A stretch of 64,000 bases of DNA from contig OY762456.1 in assembly GCA_963665785.1 (NCBI GenBank), positions 3,038,001-3,102,000 on the forward strand, given 5' to 3'. This document shows positions 28,538-38,354 of this stretch, piece by piece (position 1 is the stretch's first letter; each line of letters opens with the position of its first letter). The position numbers were made by a program, and so were the translations under genes. This DNA comes from UBA7455 sp026713185. Its GTDB lineage: Bacteria; Pseudomonadota; Gammaproteobacteria; Pseudomonadales; Azotimanducaceae. Below the pieces are notes generated by a model, which worked only from the letters and a program-made list of their open reading frames with translations, was not told where the DNA came from and made no database searches.

Positions 28538-30192
28538 GTTTGAGACAGATGCTTGCTTGCTGCTGTGCAGTGCTGATGATCTGCGGATGCGCGCCAAATG
28601 AATCCCCTTGGTTCAGTGAACAGACCAGCGAGCGCGGAATCGACTTCGTGCATCATTCCGGCTTCGACGGTCGTCCGATGATGCCGGAAATGATTGGGGG
28701 TGGCGTCGCACTGGCAGACCTGGATGGCGATGGTGACCTTGACCTCTACCTGGTACAAAGCGGCCGTGTCGATACAACACTACCAGTCGAAACTTCCGCG
28801 AACAGGCTCTATTTGAATCGTGGCGATGGCTATTTTGACAGGGTCTCCGGAGCTGCCGGTTCTGGCGACCGCGGTTATGGCATGGGGGTGGCAGCAGGCG
28901 ACTACGACAATGACGGCGACGTGGACCTGTATGTGACCAACCTGGGCAATAATGTATTGTTGAACAATGACGGTTCCGGACACTTCTCAGACGTTACAGC
29001 AGAAGCCGGTGTCGGTGACACGGATTGGAGCACGGCGGCGACATTCCACGATTTCGATGTTGATGGCGATCTGGACCTCTTTGTGGTCAATTACCTGCAT
29101 TGGTCTGAAAACATAGAAATGGAATGTTTCGGGCCTGCGTTCTATGTTACCTACTGTGGACCAGCTTCCTACGATGTCCCGGCAATGGACCGGCTGTATC
29201 GCAACAACGGCGATGGCAGTTTTACGGACATTACGTTTTCTGCCGGAATCAATGTAGCCTTTGGCAATGGTCTTGGCATTGCAGGTGCTGATTTCAATAA
29301 CGACGGGCTGACAGATGTCTTCGTCGCTAACGACACCATGGTCAACCAGCTGTGGATAAACCAGGGCAACCTTCTATTTGAGGAAGAGTGTATGTTGTGG
29401 AGTTGTGCTATGGATTCGGTGGGAATTGAGAAAGCCGGGATGGGGGTCTCAACAGCAGATGTAGACGATGACGGCGACAACGATCTGCTTGTGGTCAATC
29501 TTCACGGACAAAGTGACTCTTTCTTCCGCAATGAGGGAACCTATTTCTTTGATGCCACACGGATCATTGGACTGGGTCCGGTCAGTATGCGCCACACGCG
29601 CTTTGGCGTGACATTCGCCGACTTTGATAACGATGGCAGACTGGACCTGTACGAGGCAAACGGGGATATAGGATTAACGAAGCCTGTGGATGGTGATGGG
29701 TACGCCGAGCCCAACACGCTGTACCGCGGTTTGATCATTGAAGGTTCAGTCCGTTTCGAAGAGTTAAAGCCCCAGGGTGGTGTCTCCCCTGCCCTGGTCC
29801 ATACCAGTCGTGGACTCGCCGTTGGTGACATCGACAATGATGGCGGCCTGGACCTGGTGGTCACCAACCGGGACGCAGCGCCGTATCTCTTGATGAATAA
29901 AGTAAAACGCGGCAATTGGGTGCGTTTTAAAGTGCTCAGGGGAGACCGGAATGCTCACGGCGCTACTGTTTCCGCAACGGTTGGAAACAGGCGGTTAAGT
30001 CGGGATGTGCAACTGTCAACGAGTTACCTGGCGTCGAGCGATCCCCGTGTGCATTTCGGTATTGGTCAAGAGACCGAAGTCTTCGACATCACAGTACGCT
30101 GGCCCGGTGGACAGAAGGAATCGTTTGGTGATTTCAAGGCAGGTGCCACTTATGAGTTAAAGAATGGAGATGGTAAACCGTTACCACTTTAA
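28534..30192 (+). CDS. CRTAC1/ASPIC-UnbV family FG-GAP repeat lipoprotein
   Basis: 552-residue secreted protein with a lipoprotein signal (LMICGC). At least seven FG-GAP/VCBS-type repeats carry Asp-rich calcium sites such as DLDGDGDLDLYL, DYDNDGDVDLYV, DFNNDGLTDVFV and DIDNDGGLDLVV. The C-terminus has an ASPIC/UnbV domain (around WVRFKVLRGDRNAHGATV). The family forms beta-propellers and is often paired with TPR proteins, as here with the gene it overlaps by 4 bases. The specific role is unknown; surface adhesion or protein display are possibilities. Confidence 0.85.
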   Translation: MSLRQMLACCCAVLMICGCAPNESPWFSEQTSERGIDFVHHSGFDGRPMMPEMIGGGVALADLDGDGDLDLYLVQSGRVDTTLPVETSANRLYLNRGDGYFDRVSGAAGSGDRGYGMGVAAGDYDNDGDVDLYVTNLGNNVLLNNDGSGHFSDVTAEAGVGDTDWSTAATFHDFDVDGDLDLFVVNYLHWSENIEMECFGPAFYVTYCGPASYDVPAMDRLYRNNGDGSFTDITFSAGINVAFGNGLGIAGADFNNDGLTDVFVANDTMVNQLWINQGNLLFEEECMLWSCAMDSVGIEKAGMGVSTADVDDDGDNDLLVVNLHGQSDSFFRNEGTYFFDATRIIGLGPVSMRHTRFGVTFADFDNDGRLDLYEANGDIGLTKPVDGDGYAEPNTLYRGLIIEGSVRFEELKPQGGVSPALVHTSRGLAVGDIDNDGGLDLVVTNRDAAPYLLMNKVKRGNWVRFKVLRGDRNAHGATVSATVGNRRLSRDVQLSTSYLASSDPRVHFGIGQETEVFDITVRWPGGQKESFGDFKAGATYELKNGDGKPLPL

Positions 30193-30254
30193 ATTATGTG
30201 CTGATTCAATATAATCAATATAAATCGACAGGGGAAATTATCACGGGGTCATCA

Positions 30255-31484
30255 ATGAATATTTACCACTTACTTCGACAGTCAGTGATTTTTTTACTTT
30301 TACTTGTACTTGGTCTCTGGACGACCACCGTTTTGGCGGATAACAGAGAAAAGTTCAATAGTGCCTACACGGCTTACCAGGAACACATCAACGCGGGTCA
30401 GACAGATCAGGCACTTGAAGCCGCAAATGACGCCTACCGGTATGGTTCAAAAGTGTTTGGCAGGAACCATGCCAATACGGCAAACCTCGCAATCAACTAT
30501 GCCATATTGCTGAATGACACAGGTGACCACAGGAAAGCGCGCAAGACCTTGAAAGGCAAGCGCGACATCCTGGAAAAACGTTATGGAGAAAATGCTACCA
30601 ACCTGGTGCCCCTTTTCATGCAATTGGGCCGTGCGGCTAAAGACTCCGATGAAACATTGGAGTATCTGCATCGAGCAGCCAGTTTGAGTAAAGGTTATGA
30701 AGACAATTTAGACGAAGCAGAGAAGAACTTCGATATCATGGTAATTTTGCTGAACAGGGATAGCGAATCACTGGTTGAACCATTTGTCGACAGAGCGTAC
30801 GAGATTTATGCAGAGAGGTTGCAACCCAATGACTTTCGTCTCGGTCTGATGTCTTATCACAAAGCAAGGTGGGCAACGTCCAAAAATCAACATGATGACA
30901 CAACAGACTATCTACTGAGAGCCTTACAAGGGTTCCAGAGATCCGAAGGCCCCATGGGGGGTCTTGAGCGAAGTGTCAGAATGCAACTGGTACAGACATA
31001 CGAGAAGCTCAACCAACCGAAGGAGGCCACTGAGCAATTATTGATACTCGGGGCAAACCAGAGTTGGTTTTCTGCAACTGATCCCGTCTATCAGCCTTCA
31101 TTCAAATTCCCGGAAGAAGCTATCACCAAACGAATCAACGGGGAAATCAGCCTGTCCTTCACTATTGATGAACAAGGTTATGTCGTCAATCCAAGCGTTA
31201 CTGAATCCAGTGAGGAAATTTTCAACGATGCGGCCCTGGAGATGGTCCGGGGATTTCGCTACATACCGAGATTCGTTGACGGCAAACCCGTTGCGACCGA
31301 AGGTATCGTATACGATACAAGCTTCGTTTTCTCCAATCCTGTAGCCAGCCGCGGACAATTCCAAAGACCACCGATAAAAGGTATGATGCTGCCGGACAGA
31401 AGTGACATATCGATGTGTTTTGGGGGGGGCGCTGAAGCACAGTCTTCTGCCAGTTGTGAGGAGCTTCCCTGGAACAAGAGATGA
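30255..31484 (+). CDS. TPR protein with TonB C-terminal domain (energy-transducer-like)
   Basis: 409-residue envelope protein. The ATG at 30255 opens a signal (MNIYHLLRQSVIFLLLLVLG, cleavage near VLADN) and is preferred to the upstream frame start at 30198. The middle is helical with TPR-like pairs. Near residues 285-365 there is a TonB C-terminal domain, seen as EISLSFTIDEQGYVVNPSV, then AALEMVRGFRYIPRF. Such proteins resemble the TonB tail but lack the proline-rich spacer of classical TonB. It may interact with TonB boxes of outer-membrane partners. It overlaps the DUF4139 gene by 4 bases. Confidence 0.78.
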   Translation: MNIYHLLRQSVIFLLLLVLGLWTTTVLADNREKFNSAYTAYQEHINAGQTDQALEAANDAYRYGSKVFGRNHANTANLAINYAILLNDTGDHRKARKTLKGKRDILEKRYGENATNLVPLFMQLGRAAKDSDETLEYLHRAASLSKGYEDNLDEAEKNFDIMVILLNRDSESLVEPFVDRAYEIYAERLQPNDFRLGLMSYHKARWATSKNQHDDTTDYLLRALQGFQRSEGPMGGLERSVRMQLVQTYEKLNQPKEATEQLLILGANQSWFSATDPVYQPSFKFPEEAITKRINGEISLSFTIDEQGYVVNPSVTESSEEIFNDAALEMVRGFRYIPRFVDGKPVATEGIVYDTSFVFSNPVASRGQFQRPPIKGMMLPDRSDISMCFGGGAEAQSSASCEELPWNKR

Positions 31485-33109
31485 ATTTCAGATTCATCTC
31501 AATAACCGCCGCATTATTCGCTATAACGCTCTGTGGAACCTTGTCGGCGGAAGCGATCGACTCCAGGATCGATAAAGTTACCGTTTATCCCTCCGGCGCC
31601 CGAGTGACCCGTCTGGTCCGTGTGCCGCTGACCAAAGGTATCAATTCAATAATTCTAAATGGCTTCCCCAGTGTTTTAGACCTGCAGCGCGTACAAGTGG
31701 AAGCAGCGAGTGACGGTGTTGAACTGCGCTCTGTCAATATCGACATGGTTCAACAACAAGAGGCCTACAGCGCCGATGTTCGCCGGCTGGAGAATGCCAT
31801 TGAGGCGTCACGCGACGATATCGCAGCGATTGACGACGTCATTGCCACGGCGGAATTACAGCTGCATTTCCTTCGGGGACTGGCGGAAGGGTATGCCGGG
31901 AAGGAACACAGTGAAGCGGCAACCGGTCAGGCCAATATCGCCTCCTGGCGTGAGGCGCTGGATACACTGGGTGAAGGTGCAGGCAGTGCCATGGAACAGA
32001 TTCGAGATGCCCGCAAGGATCGTGTTGAAGCCGGGAAAAACCTGTCCGTTTTGGAACGTGAACTGGGAGACATGCGCGGCCGTACACCGTCTTCCGCCAA
32101 TCTGCTGGTTTCACTGGCCTCCGCTTCTGCGCTCGAAACAGACCTGCGCGTACACTACTTCCAGCAGCAAGCCTGGTGGACGTCAACATACAGCGCAAAC
32201 CTGGAAACTTCAGGCAACGTACTCAGACTTGCCCATGAAGCACAGGTTAGCCAGAACACGGATGAAGACTGGCGAAACGTGGAACTGACCCTGTCTACGG
32301 CCGACCCTGGCGAAGAAATGCAGGCACCGGAGCAGGACAGCCGATTTCTGGATCTTTACACCCCACGAGAACGGTCGATGGTAACTGGCGCTATGCGACA
32401 GGCGGATTTGGCTGTTGAGTCATATTCTAAGGCTGAACCGGTCGAAGAAATCATAGTGTCGGCAACCGGTGTTGAGCAGGGCAGATATGCCACAAGATAT
32501 CACGCACCGGAGCGCACAAACATCTCCAACAACGCAGATCAGAGCCAAACCGTTCCTCTTGCCGAGTATCGCTACGATGTTGATCTCGTCACTCGAGTAA
32601 CACCCCGAATGGACGCGCAGGCCTACCTGACCGTGCGCTTGACTCACGACAATGATACCCCTGTGTATCCCGGAAGTATGAGTGTTATCGTGGATGGTGC
32701 CTACATGGGACTGGCGGAACTGCCCGAGTTGCTGCCAAAAACCGAGGCGATGTTGCCCATGGGACCGGACCGTCGCGTCGAGGTAAGAGTCACCGACCAG
32801 GGTGGAACCCGGGGTCGTGAAGGGTTGTTGTCAACGCGAAACACTGAACTCACCGATTACCTGTTTGAGATCGTCAACCGCCACGCCCGCAGCACCCGGG
32901 TTGAAGTGGTCGATTACTACCCTGTGGCGCGAAACGAGCGAATCACAGTGTCAGTTCCAGGCAACGCTACGCCACCGGACGAGACGGACCTGGAAGATCG
33001 TCCCGGCGTAATCGTCTGGCACAAGGAACTGGACACCGGCGAGACCTGGCGGATTCTGCACCAGTACGAGGTAAGCTACCCCAGGGACACTTACATCATC
33101 GATAGATAG
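31481..33109 (+). CDS. DUF4139 / MuiA-like secreted protein
   Basis: 542-residue exported protein with a signal peptide (about 1-24) and the DUF4140 N-terminal region opening IDKVTVYPSGARVTRLVRV. A helical coiled-coil hairpin (about 85-200) follows, then a C-terminal DUF4139 beta region ending in WHKELDTGETWRI. This matches the mucoidy inhibitor A-like family, whose biochemical role is unknown. Unusually, residues 321-328 read VEEIIVSA, like the start of a TonB-dependent receptor (EEIVVTA). It is the last gene of the four-gene envelope operon. Confidence 0.82.
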   Translation: MNFRFISITAALFAITLCGTLSAEAIDSRIDKVTVYPSGARVTRLVRVPLTKGINSIILNGFPSVLDLQRVQVEAASDGVELRSVNIDMVQQQEAYSADVRRLENAIEASRDDIAAIDDVIATAELQLHFLRGLAEGYAGKEHSEAATGQANIASWREALDTLGEGAGSAMEQIRDARKDRVEAGKNLSVLERELGDMRGRTPSSANLLVSLASASALETDLRVHYFQQQAWWTSTYSANLETSGNVLRLAHEAQVSQNTDEDWRNVELTLSTADPGEEMQAPEQDSRFLDLYTPRERSMVTGAMRQADLAVESYSKAEPVEEIIVSATGVEQGRYATRYHAPERTNISNNADQSQTVPLAEYRYDVDLVTRVTPRMDAQAYLTVRLTHDNDTPVYPGSMSVIVDGAYMGLAELPELLPKTEAMLPMGPDRRVEVRVTDQGGTRGREGLLSTRNTELTDYLFEIVNRHARSTRVEVVDYYPVARNERITVSVPGNATPPDETDLEDRPGVIVWHKELDTGETWRILHQYEVSYPRDTYIIDR

Positions 33110-33115
33110 ATGGGG

Positions 33116-33859
33116 TCAAACCAGTCTGACGACGGTACGGGCAAATTCGAATGTTTCACCTGCACGATTACGGTCAGTAGCCGTCATGTCGATGCCTGTC
33201 AAGCGATCCCGGCTACCGGCCGGTCCTTCAACAAAGCGGACATGAGAGTCATCAAGAGCAATAGTCCGTTCATCGTCAAGATCCCGGCCAAGAAGTTCGG
33301 AGAACCGTTTTGCCACCCGGTCGGGGTCGGTCGAGGAAATCTCGGCGGCAACCATACCTGAAACAACATCAGTACGACGGTGCCATGGCCACGCCGGTCC
33401 TGCCCAGGCCCATGAATCCTTGTCTTCCATCCAGTCCAGCGAGGTGAGCACACCGCCCGTATCACCTGGATGCAGGTGGATGGCGCCACCCTTGATGCCA
33501 TGATAATCGCGAATGGGTAATTCCATGACGACACGTACATTGGCCGCCTCGGCACGGGCACGGGCTTTCTCCAGATCATCGACCTGCAGGATCAGCATGT
33601 AGCCGGCGGCGCCGCCCTGCTTCTCCAGGAACTTCCGGGTAGGCGCCTCGGGCCTTTCTGGCTGGAGTATCTCCAGAAAAGTATCGCCGATAGCAAAAAC
33701 GCCATTAAACATCCAGATCGGCGCACCCGGTTTATCGCGGTGAGCAGGTGTGATATCCAGTGCGTGCTCGACCGCTCTCTCGACAGGTCGAATGTCCGGT
33801 GCACAAATCGCGATCTGGCGTATGCGAATATTTTCAAGTGACGGGGGCAGGTCGCTCAT
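33116..33859 (-). CDS. VOC (glyoxalase-like) family protein
   Basis: 247-residue protein with a glyoxalase-like VOC fold. It opens IRQIAICAPDIRPVERAVEH and has VFAIGDTFLEILQPE and GYMLILQVDDLEKARARAEAA. A second, weaker half starts around AEISSTDPDRVAKRFSELLG. VOC proteins bind a divalent metal and act as lyases, isomerases or dioxygenases; the ligands are not certain here. It lies 21 bases downstream of the TonB-dependent receptor on the same strand and is probably co-transcribed with it. Confidence 0.78.
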   Translation of the reverse strand: MSDLPPSLENIRIRQIAICAPDIRPVERAVEHALDITPAHRDKPGAPIWMFNGVFAIGDTFLEILQPERPEAPTRKFLEKQGGAAGYMLILQVDDLEKARARAEAANVRVVMELPIRDYHGIKGGAIHLHPGDTGGVLTSLDWMEDKDSWAWAGPAWPWHRRTDVVSGMVAAEISSTDPDRVAKRFSELLGRDLDDERTIALDDSHVRFVEGPAGSRDRLTGIDMTATDRNRAGETFEFARTVVRLV

Positions 33860-33880
33860 GTAGATGATCTCCTAGACAGC

Positions 33881-36394
33881 TTACATCGAGTAGTTGATTC
33901 GGGCATAAATCAGCGAACCGTTACTGCCGCCAGGCGCGTAACGGGGGTACTTGCGTCCGTTGCCAAAGTTGACCGCCTCGTCCGGGTATTCGTCGGTCAC
34001 GTTTTCCGCCCCCAGTGATACCGAGAAGCCGCTATCAAAATGGTACTCGGCGAGCACATCCAGAAGGCTGTAACCAGATTCAAAATTCCCGGTGTGATCG
34101 TCGTACCACTCGCCGTAATGCCCAAATCGACTCATGAAGTACCAGTTATTCGTGGCGTGGGTGATCGTCACGTTGTAGCGGGTCTGCGGCGAACCGCGCT
34201 CCAGGTTCGTGATGGTGCTCCCACCGACGAGAGTCGAGTTCACCACGTCCGTCTCGGTGTGGTTGTAGGAGATCAGCAGGTCGGTGGCGCCGGCGGACGT
34301 ATCCCAGCCGTGACTGAGCACCACGTCCACACCCGAGGTCTCGGTGTCGAAGTCGTTGGTAAAGTACCGCACCGAATTGAACTCCGCCGCCCCTGGAACA
34401 CCCTGGGCAATCAGGTCCTGCTGGATTTCCGGGGTAACAGCGAAGTTGCCGGACAGAGCAATGCGTTCGTTGATATCAATGCTGAAATAGTCCACTGTAA
34501 GGCTGAGTCCGTTGTCAAGCGTGAAGATCGCGCCAAAGGTGAGGTTGTCTGACACCTCGGGCTGAAGCTCGCGCCCGCCCAGCGCCACCGCCACCGGGTG
34601 GGTGGAACCGATCGTGCCTCGCTCAACAAACACGTTGTCGGTAGCTCTGACTATCGTGGACAGATTGCGGGCGTTGGACTGCCCCGGGGTGGGCGCGCGA
34701 AATCCGGTGCCGATGGAACCGCGCACGGCAAAGACATCGGATACCTGGATACGGGTCGTCAGCTTGAAGTTGGTTGTAGAACCGAAGCCATCGAAGTCCT
34801 CCCAGCGCACGGCGCCACCAATGCGCCAGTTTTCCGTTGCATCTGCCTCAAGGTCCAGATAGCCGGCGATATTGGCACGGTCCCATGCCCCGGACGACGC
34901 CGGGTTGAAGCCGCCGAAGCCGTTGGAACGTGCGGCGAATCCGTACTGTCCATAGGAGCCGGTCTCATAAGAGGCCCTCTCACCGGCAGTGATCTCAAAT
35001 TCCTCATTACGCGCCTCCAGTCCACCGGCGATGTTGAGGTCCGACGCCCAGCCCACATCGACGGGATAGGAGAGGTCGATGTTGAAATTTGTTTCCGTCT
35101 GGGTGTAATCGCCGATGTCGAAGTCGCGCTGGGAATCGGGTCCAAAAGACGCGTTGAGTGAGTTCTTAAGGTACCCTGCCATGCTGTTTTCACCGATGCT
35201 CGCGGAAATATCGTAGAACAGTCCGTTCGCCAGGTCTCCCCTGATACCGGTGACGGCGTAGGTGTCACTAATCTCCGCACCGAACCTGGGTGTGAAACCC
35301 TCCGGGTAGAGTTCGACGTAAGAAAAGCAATCAGTGTCCGCAACCAGCAAATCGTGGAACGATGATACGTTGGCGCCAGTGGAGTCCACATCGTATTTGG
35401 CCTGACAGCCAGGACCGCCGACCAGGAATTTGTTGGCACTCGTCTTGTACACGCCATTGCGGTTCATGGGGCTTCGGAAGAAGAAAAAGGTCTCCACCTC
35501 GCGGTTGGAGGTGTTGCCGAAGGCATAGAACTGGTGGCCATCAGCAATGTCGACGCCAATGTTGGCAACGATGCTGATACTGTTGTTGATCCGGGGTGAG
35601 CCCCAGGGCTTGGCCGGTACAGCCACGTTGGGTATGCCTGCTGCAATGAGTTCAGTGGCGTGGCCATGCTGAACACTGCGGTCGGTAGGAGCGGATTCAG
35701 CGTATTCCAGGCTGAAGTTGGCAAAGCCGTTGTCCGACAACGGCAAGCCGACATTGCCGGCGATGCTGGTCTTGTCCTCGCTGGTGTCCTCGGTGTAAAA
35801 GCCGCTCTTGGCAGAAACCGAAAAGCCTTCACTGGCGTCCTTGAGGACGAAGTTCAGCACTCCTGCGATGGCATCGGAACCGTACTGGGCGGACGCCCCG
35901 TCGCGCAGCACCTCCATGCGCTTGATGGCGATTGAAGGGATGGCAGAGATATCCGGCCCCTGGGCGCCATTGGATGCACCGTTGGATATCCACTGGATCA
36001 CCGAGCCACGGTGTCGGCGCTTGTTGTTCATCAGCACCAGCGTGTGGTCTGGCGCCAGGCCACGCAGATTGACGGGCCGCAGCAGTGCTGCCAGGTCGCG
36101 GGACGGGTTGTCGCTGACGTGAAAGGAAGGGACCACGGCGCGAATCAGTTTTATCATATCGCTGCCTGCCTGATTCTCGAAAGCCTCGCTGCTGATGACG
36201 TCAACGGGAACGGAGGAGTCCTGAACGGAGCGCGGCGCCGCACGGGTACCCACGACCACGACCTCTTCAATGACCTCACTGCTGTCAACGGATTGCCCCG
36301 TGGCAGTGGAACCAATGGATATCAGAAATCCTGCCGCAAACAGGTAACGGCCAAAGCAGGTGAGGTTGGAATATTTTTTTCTATAGTGATTCAT
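33881..36394 (-). CDS. TonB-dependent outer-membrane receptor
   Basis: About 837-residue receptor. The ATG at 36394 opens MNHYRKKYSNLTCFGRYLF, a signal peptide ending near TATGQ, then VIEEVVVVGTRAAP as TonB-box region. The plug has IKRMEVLRDGASAQYGSDAI, and the barrel ends in LIYARINYSM. The frame is open to 36559, but that extension has no signal. Start-site support is moderate (CCGGAGAG about 12 bases upstream). The ligand is unknown. It is transcribed away from the ABC exporter operon across a 300-base region that holds two GGGGTCAG motifs. Confidence 0.9.
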   Translation of the reverse strand: MNHYRKKYSNLTCFGRYLFAAGFLISIGSTATGQSVDSSEVIEEVVVVGTRAAPRSVQDSSVPVDVISSEAFENQAGSDMIKLIRAVVPSFHVSDNPSRDLAALLRPVNLRGLAPDHTLVLMNNKRRHRGSVIQWISNGASNGAQGPDISAIPSIAIKRMEVLRDGASAQYGSDAIAGVLNFVLKDASEGFSVSAKSGFYTEDTSEDKTSIAGNVGLPLSDNGFANFSLEYAESAPTDRSVQHGHATELIAAGIPNVAVPAKPWGSPRINNSISIVANIGVDIADGHQFYAFGNTSNREVETFFFFRSPMNRNGVYKTSANKFLVGGPGCQAKYDVDSTGANVSSFHDLLVADTDCFSYVELYPEGFTPRFGAEISDTYAVTGIRGDLANGLFYDISASIGENSMAGYLKNSLNASFGPDSQRDFDIGDYTQTETNFNIDLSYPVDVGWASDLNIAGGLEARNEEFEITAGERASYETGSYGQYGFAARSNGFGGFNPASSGAWDRANIAGYLDLEADATENWRIGGAVRWEDFDGFGSTTNFKLTTRIQVSDVFAVRGSIGTGFRAPTPGQSNARNLSTIVRATDNVFVERGTIGSTHPVAVALGGRELQPEVSDNLTFGAIFTLDNGLSLTVDYFSIDINERIALSGNFAVTPEIQQDLIAQGVPGAAEFNSVRYFTNDFDTETSGVDVVLSHGWDTSAGATDLLISYNHTETDVVNSTLVGGSTITNLERGSPQTRYNVTITHATNNWYFMSRFGHYGEWYDDHTGNFESGYSLLDVLAEYHFDSGFSVSLGAENVTDEYPDEAVNFGNGRKYPRYAPGGSNGSLIYARINYSM

Positions 36395-36617
36395 TGGGCA
36401 GTAACTCTCCGGGGAATGAATAAATTTACGGTGAATAGTCTTGTCAATACGATTGTTTGCAATGCACGTTGTTGTCCTTGAACAGTTTCGAAGCCGACGG
36501 TACTGAGTGCAGGCCACCTGGCTCAAGACTGTGGTGACATCGGAACAATTATATAACATAACGGATTAAACTTAAATTGCGTGAACTGGGTGTGAATATA
36601 GTCCTTTTATCAGTATC

Positions 36618-36650
36618 GGGGGTCAGAGTAGATTGATGGGGTCAGGTTTT
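36618..36650. repeat. Paired GGGGTCAG motifs
   Basis: GGGGGTCAGAGTA (36618-36630) is followed by GATGGGGTCAGG at 36634-36645. The same core appears at 33111, 43989, 53164 and, inverted, at 44037, 56831 and 56881. It behaves as a dispersed repeat in non-coding DNA. Confidence 0.5.
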
Positions 36651-36697
36651 TGCCGACGACTTCCGATAGAATTAAGGGCAATCGGTTGTATCTGTCC

Positions 36698-37381
36698 ATG
36701 CAAAAAGTCATTTCAACATCCAGACTCTGTCGAACTTTCCAGGTAGGCGACACCCCTGTGCATGCGCTGGATCATGTGGACCTTGAAGTCAATACAGGCG
36801 ATTTCGTCGCAGTGATGGGACCTTCCGGTTCTGGCAAATCCACATTGATGAACATCCTGGGATGCCTGGACCGACCCGACTCAGGGGAATACCGGTTGCT
36901 CGACAGGTTGGTGTCCAATATGCCAGACGACGAGTTGTCTGGATTGCGTAATCGATATATCGGTTTCGTCTTTCAGAGTTATCATCTGTTACCGCGAATG
37001 ACAGCGCTGGAAAATGTTTTGCTTCCTTTAAGGTATGCTAAAGGATGGGTGGAAGAAGGCAGCAGTCGGGCGCCGGAACTGCTGAAGAGTCTGGGGCTTT
37101 CCAACCGGATGTACCACCGGCCCAATCAATTATCGGGGGGGCAGCGTCAGCGAGTGGCAATCGCACGGGCACTGATAGCCAATCCTCCTTTACTACTGGC
37201 TGATGAACCGACCGGAAATCTTGATTCGAAGACCTCGGAAGAGATGATGGCTTTGTTTGATAAACTCAACAGCATTGGCCAGACTATATTGATGGTCACT
37301 CATGAAGAAGATATTGCGGCTCATGCCCGGCGGATAATTCATATGCGCGATGGTAAGGTTGTGCGGGATGAGAAGAACTGA
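36698..37381 (+). CDS. MacB/LolD-type ABC transporter ATP-binding protein
   Basis: 227-residue ATPase. It has Walker A GPSGSGKSTLMN, the Q-loop FVFQSYHLLPRMT, signature LSGGQRQRVAIARAL, Walker B LLLADEPTGNLDS and switch His in MVTHEED. The ATG at 36698 fits the family's N-terminus (MQKVISTSRLCRTFQVGD); the frame is open from 36650. Hydrolyses ATP to drive the FtsX-like permease encoded four genes downstream. It overlaps the first adaptor gene by 14 bases. Confidence 0.92.
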   Translation: MQKVISTSRLCRTFQVGDTPVHALDHVDLEVNTGDFVAVMGPSGSGKSTLMNILGCLDRPDSGEYRLLDRLVSNMPDDELSGLRNRYIGFVFQSYHLLPRMTALENVLLPLRYAKGWVEEGSSRAPELLKSLGLSNRMYHRPNQLSGGQRQRVAIARALIANPPLLLADEPTGNLDSKTSEEMMALFDKLNSIGQTILMVTHEEDIAAHARRIIHMRDGKVVRDEKN

Positions 37382-38354
37382 CCGGCTTCTGATACCAGCA
37401 GGAATTGCCGCATTTCAGCGATTGCTGATTATCGCCGCACTGATACCATCTGGCGTTCTGTACGCTGCACCTCCCTATCTGACGGGTGTTGTAGAAGATG
37501 GTGATTCCCAGATAATTGAAATGCCCCGCCTGCCTGGTGAGTGGCAGAGGACGGTCGCCTGGATGGCGCCGGAAGGCAGTACGGTCAAGGTTGGCGACCT
37601 GGTTGTACAATTCAGCCCTGGAACGCTGATCTCCCAAGAGGAGGCAGCACGAACGGACCTTGAGAGAAAGCAACTGGAGGCCATGCGCTGGCTGGCGGAA
37701 ACGGAACTGGCGATCCTGGATGCGGAAACAGCGGTACTGCAAGCGGAATCTGCAGTGCGACTGGCACGCATAGACGCGAATATCCCGGCCGGGACCATTC
37801 GTCAGTTGGACTATGATAATTTTCAGTTGACGCTTGCAACAGCAGAACAGGTGCTGGAACGAGCTCAAACCACTTTGACTGATAAACAGGTAGAACGCGC
37901 CGGTGTCAAGCCCGTCACTGACATGAGAATCGCGAAGGCGGAAACAGAGTGGATACGTTTACGTGATGCCATTGATCGGACAAAAGTCTACGCAAACAGG
38001 GAAGGCCTGGTTATTTATGGTGAGAACCCGTTTACCGGCAGCAAAATATTTCCCGGTATGATGTTGCAACCCACTGTCACTATTGCCGAAGTCGCCAGTC
38101 GCAAAAAGCTGCAATTTCATTTCTGGGTCCATGAGGCCGATATCCTCAAGCTCCCGGTTGGCGCCAGGATTACGGTTACACCTGATGCAATGCCTCAACG
38201 ATCTGTTACGGCAATGGTCGAATGGACGTCAAAACAGGCGACGACAAGGGAGGAATGGAGCAAGGGGGGTTATTTTGAAATGAGAGCTGTACCTGTGGAA
38301 GACGGGCTGAACGACTTTATTCCGGGAATGGCGGTGATGTCGGAATTACGATGA
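37368..38354 (+). CDS. Periplasmic adaptor (HlyD/MFP-like) protein, first of three
   Basis: 328-residue secreted adaptor of the exporter operon. The ATG at 37368 starts within the ATPase gene. The N-terminal hydrophobic segment (LLIIAALIPSGVLYAA) is followed by a lipoyl-like half (APEGSTVKVGDLVVQF), a helical hairpin (about 90-190) and a beta region (GARITVTPDAM). Such adaptors link an inner-membrane transporter to an outer-membrane channel. It overlaps the next gene by 4 bases. No outer-membrane TolC gene is present in the window. Confidence 0.8.
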   Translation: MRRTDRLLIPAGIAAFQRLLIIAALIPSGVLYAAPPYLTGVVEDGDSQIIEMPRLPGEWQRTVAWMAPEGSTVKVGDLVVQFSPGTLISQEEAARTDLERKQLEAMRWLAETELAILDAETAVLQAESAVRLARIDANIPAGTIRQLDYDNFQLTLATAEQVLERAQTTLTDKQVERAGVKPVTDMRIAKAETEWIRLRDAIDRTKVYANREGLVIYGENPFTGSKIFPGMMLQPTVTIAEVASRKKLQFHFWVHEADILKLPVGARITVTPDAMPQRSVTAMVEWTSKQATTREEWSKGGYFEMRAVPVEDGLNDFIPGMAVMSELR

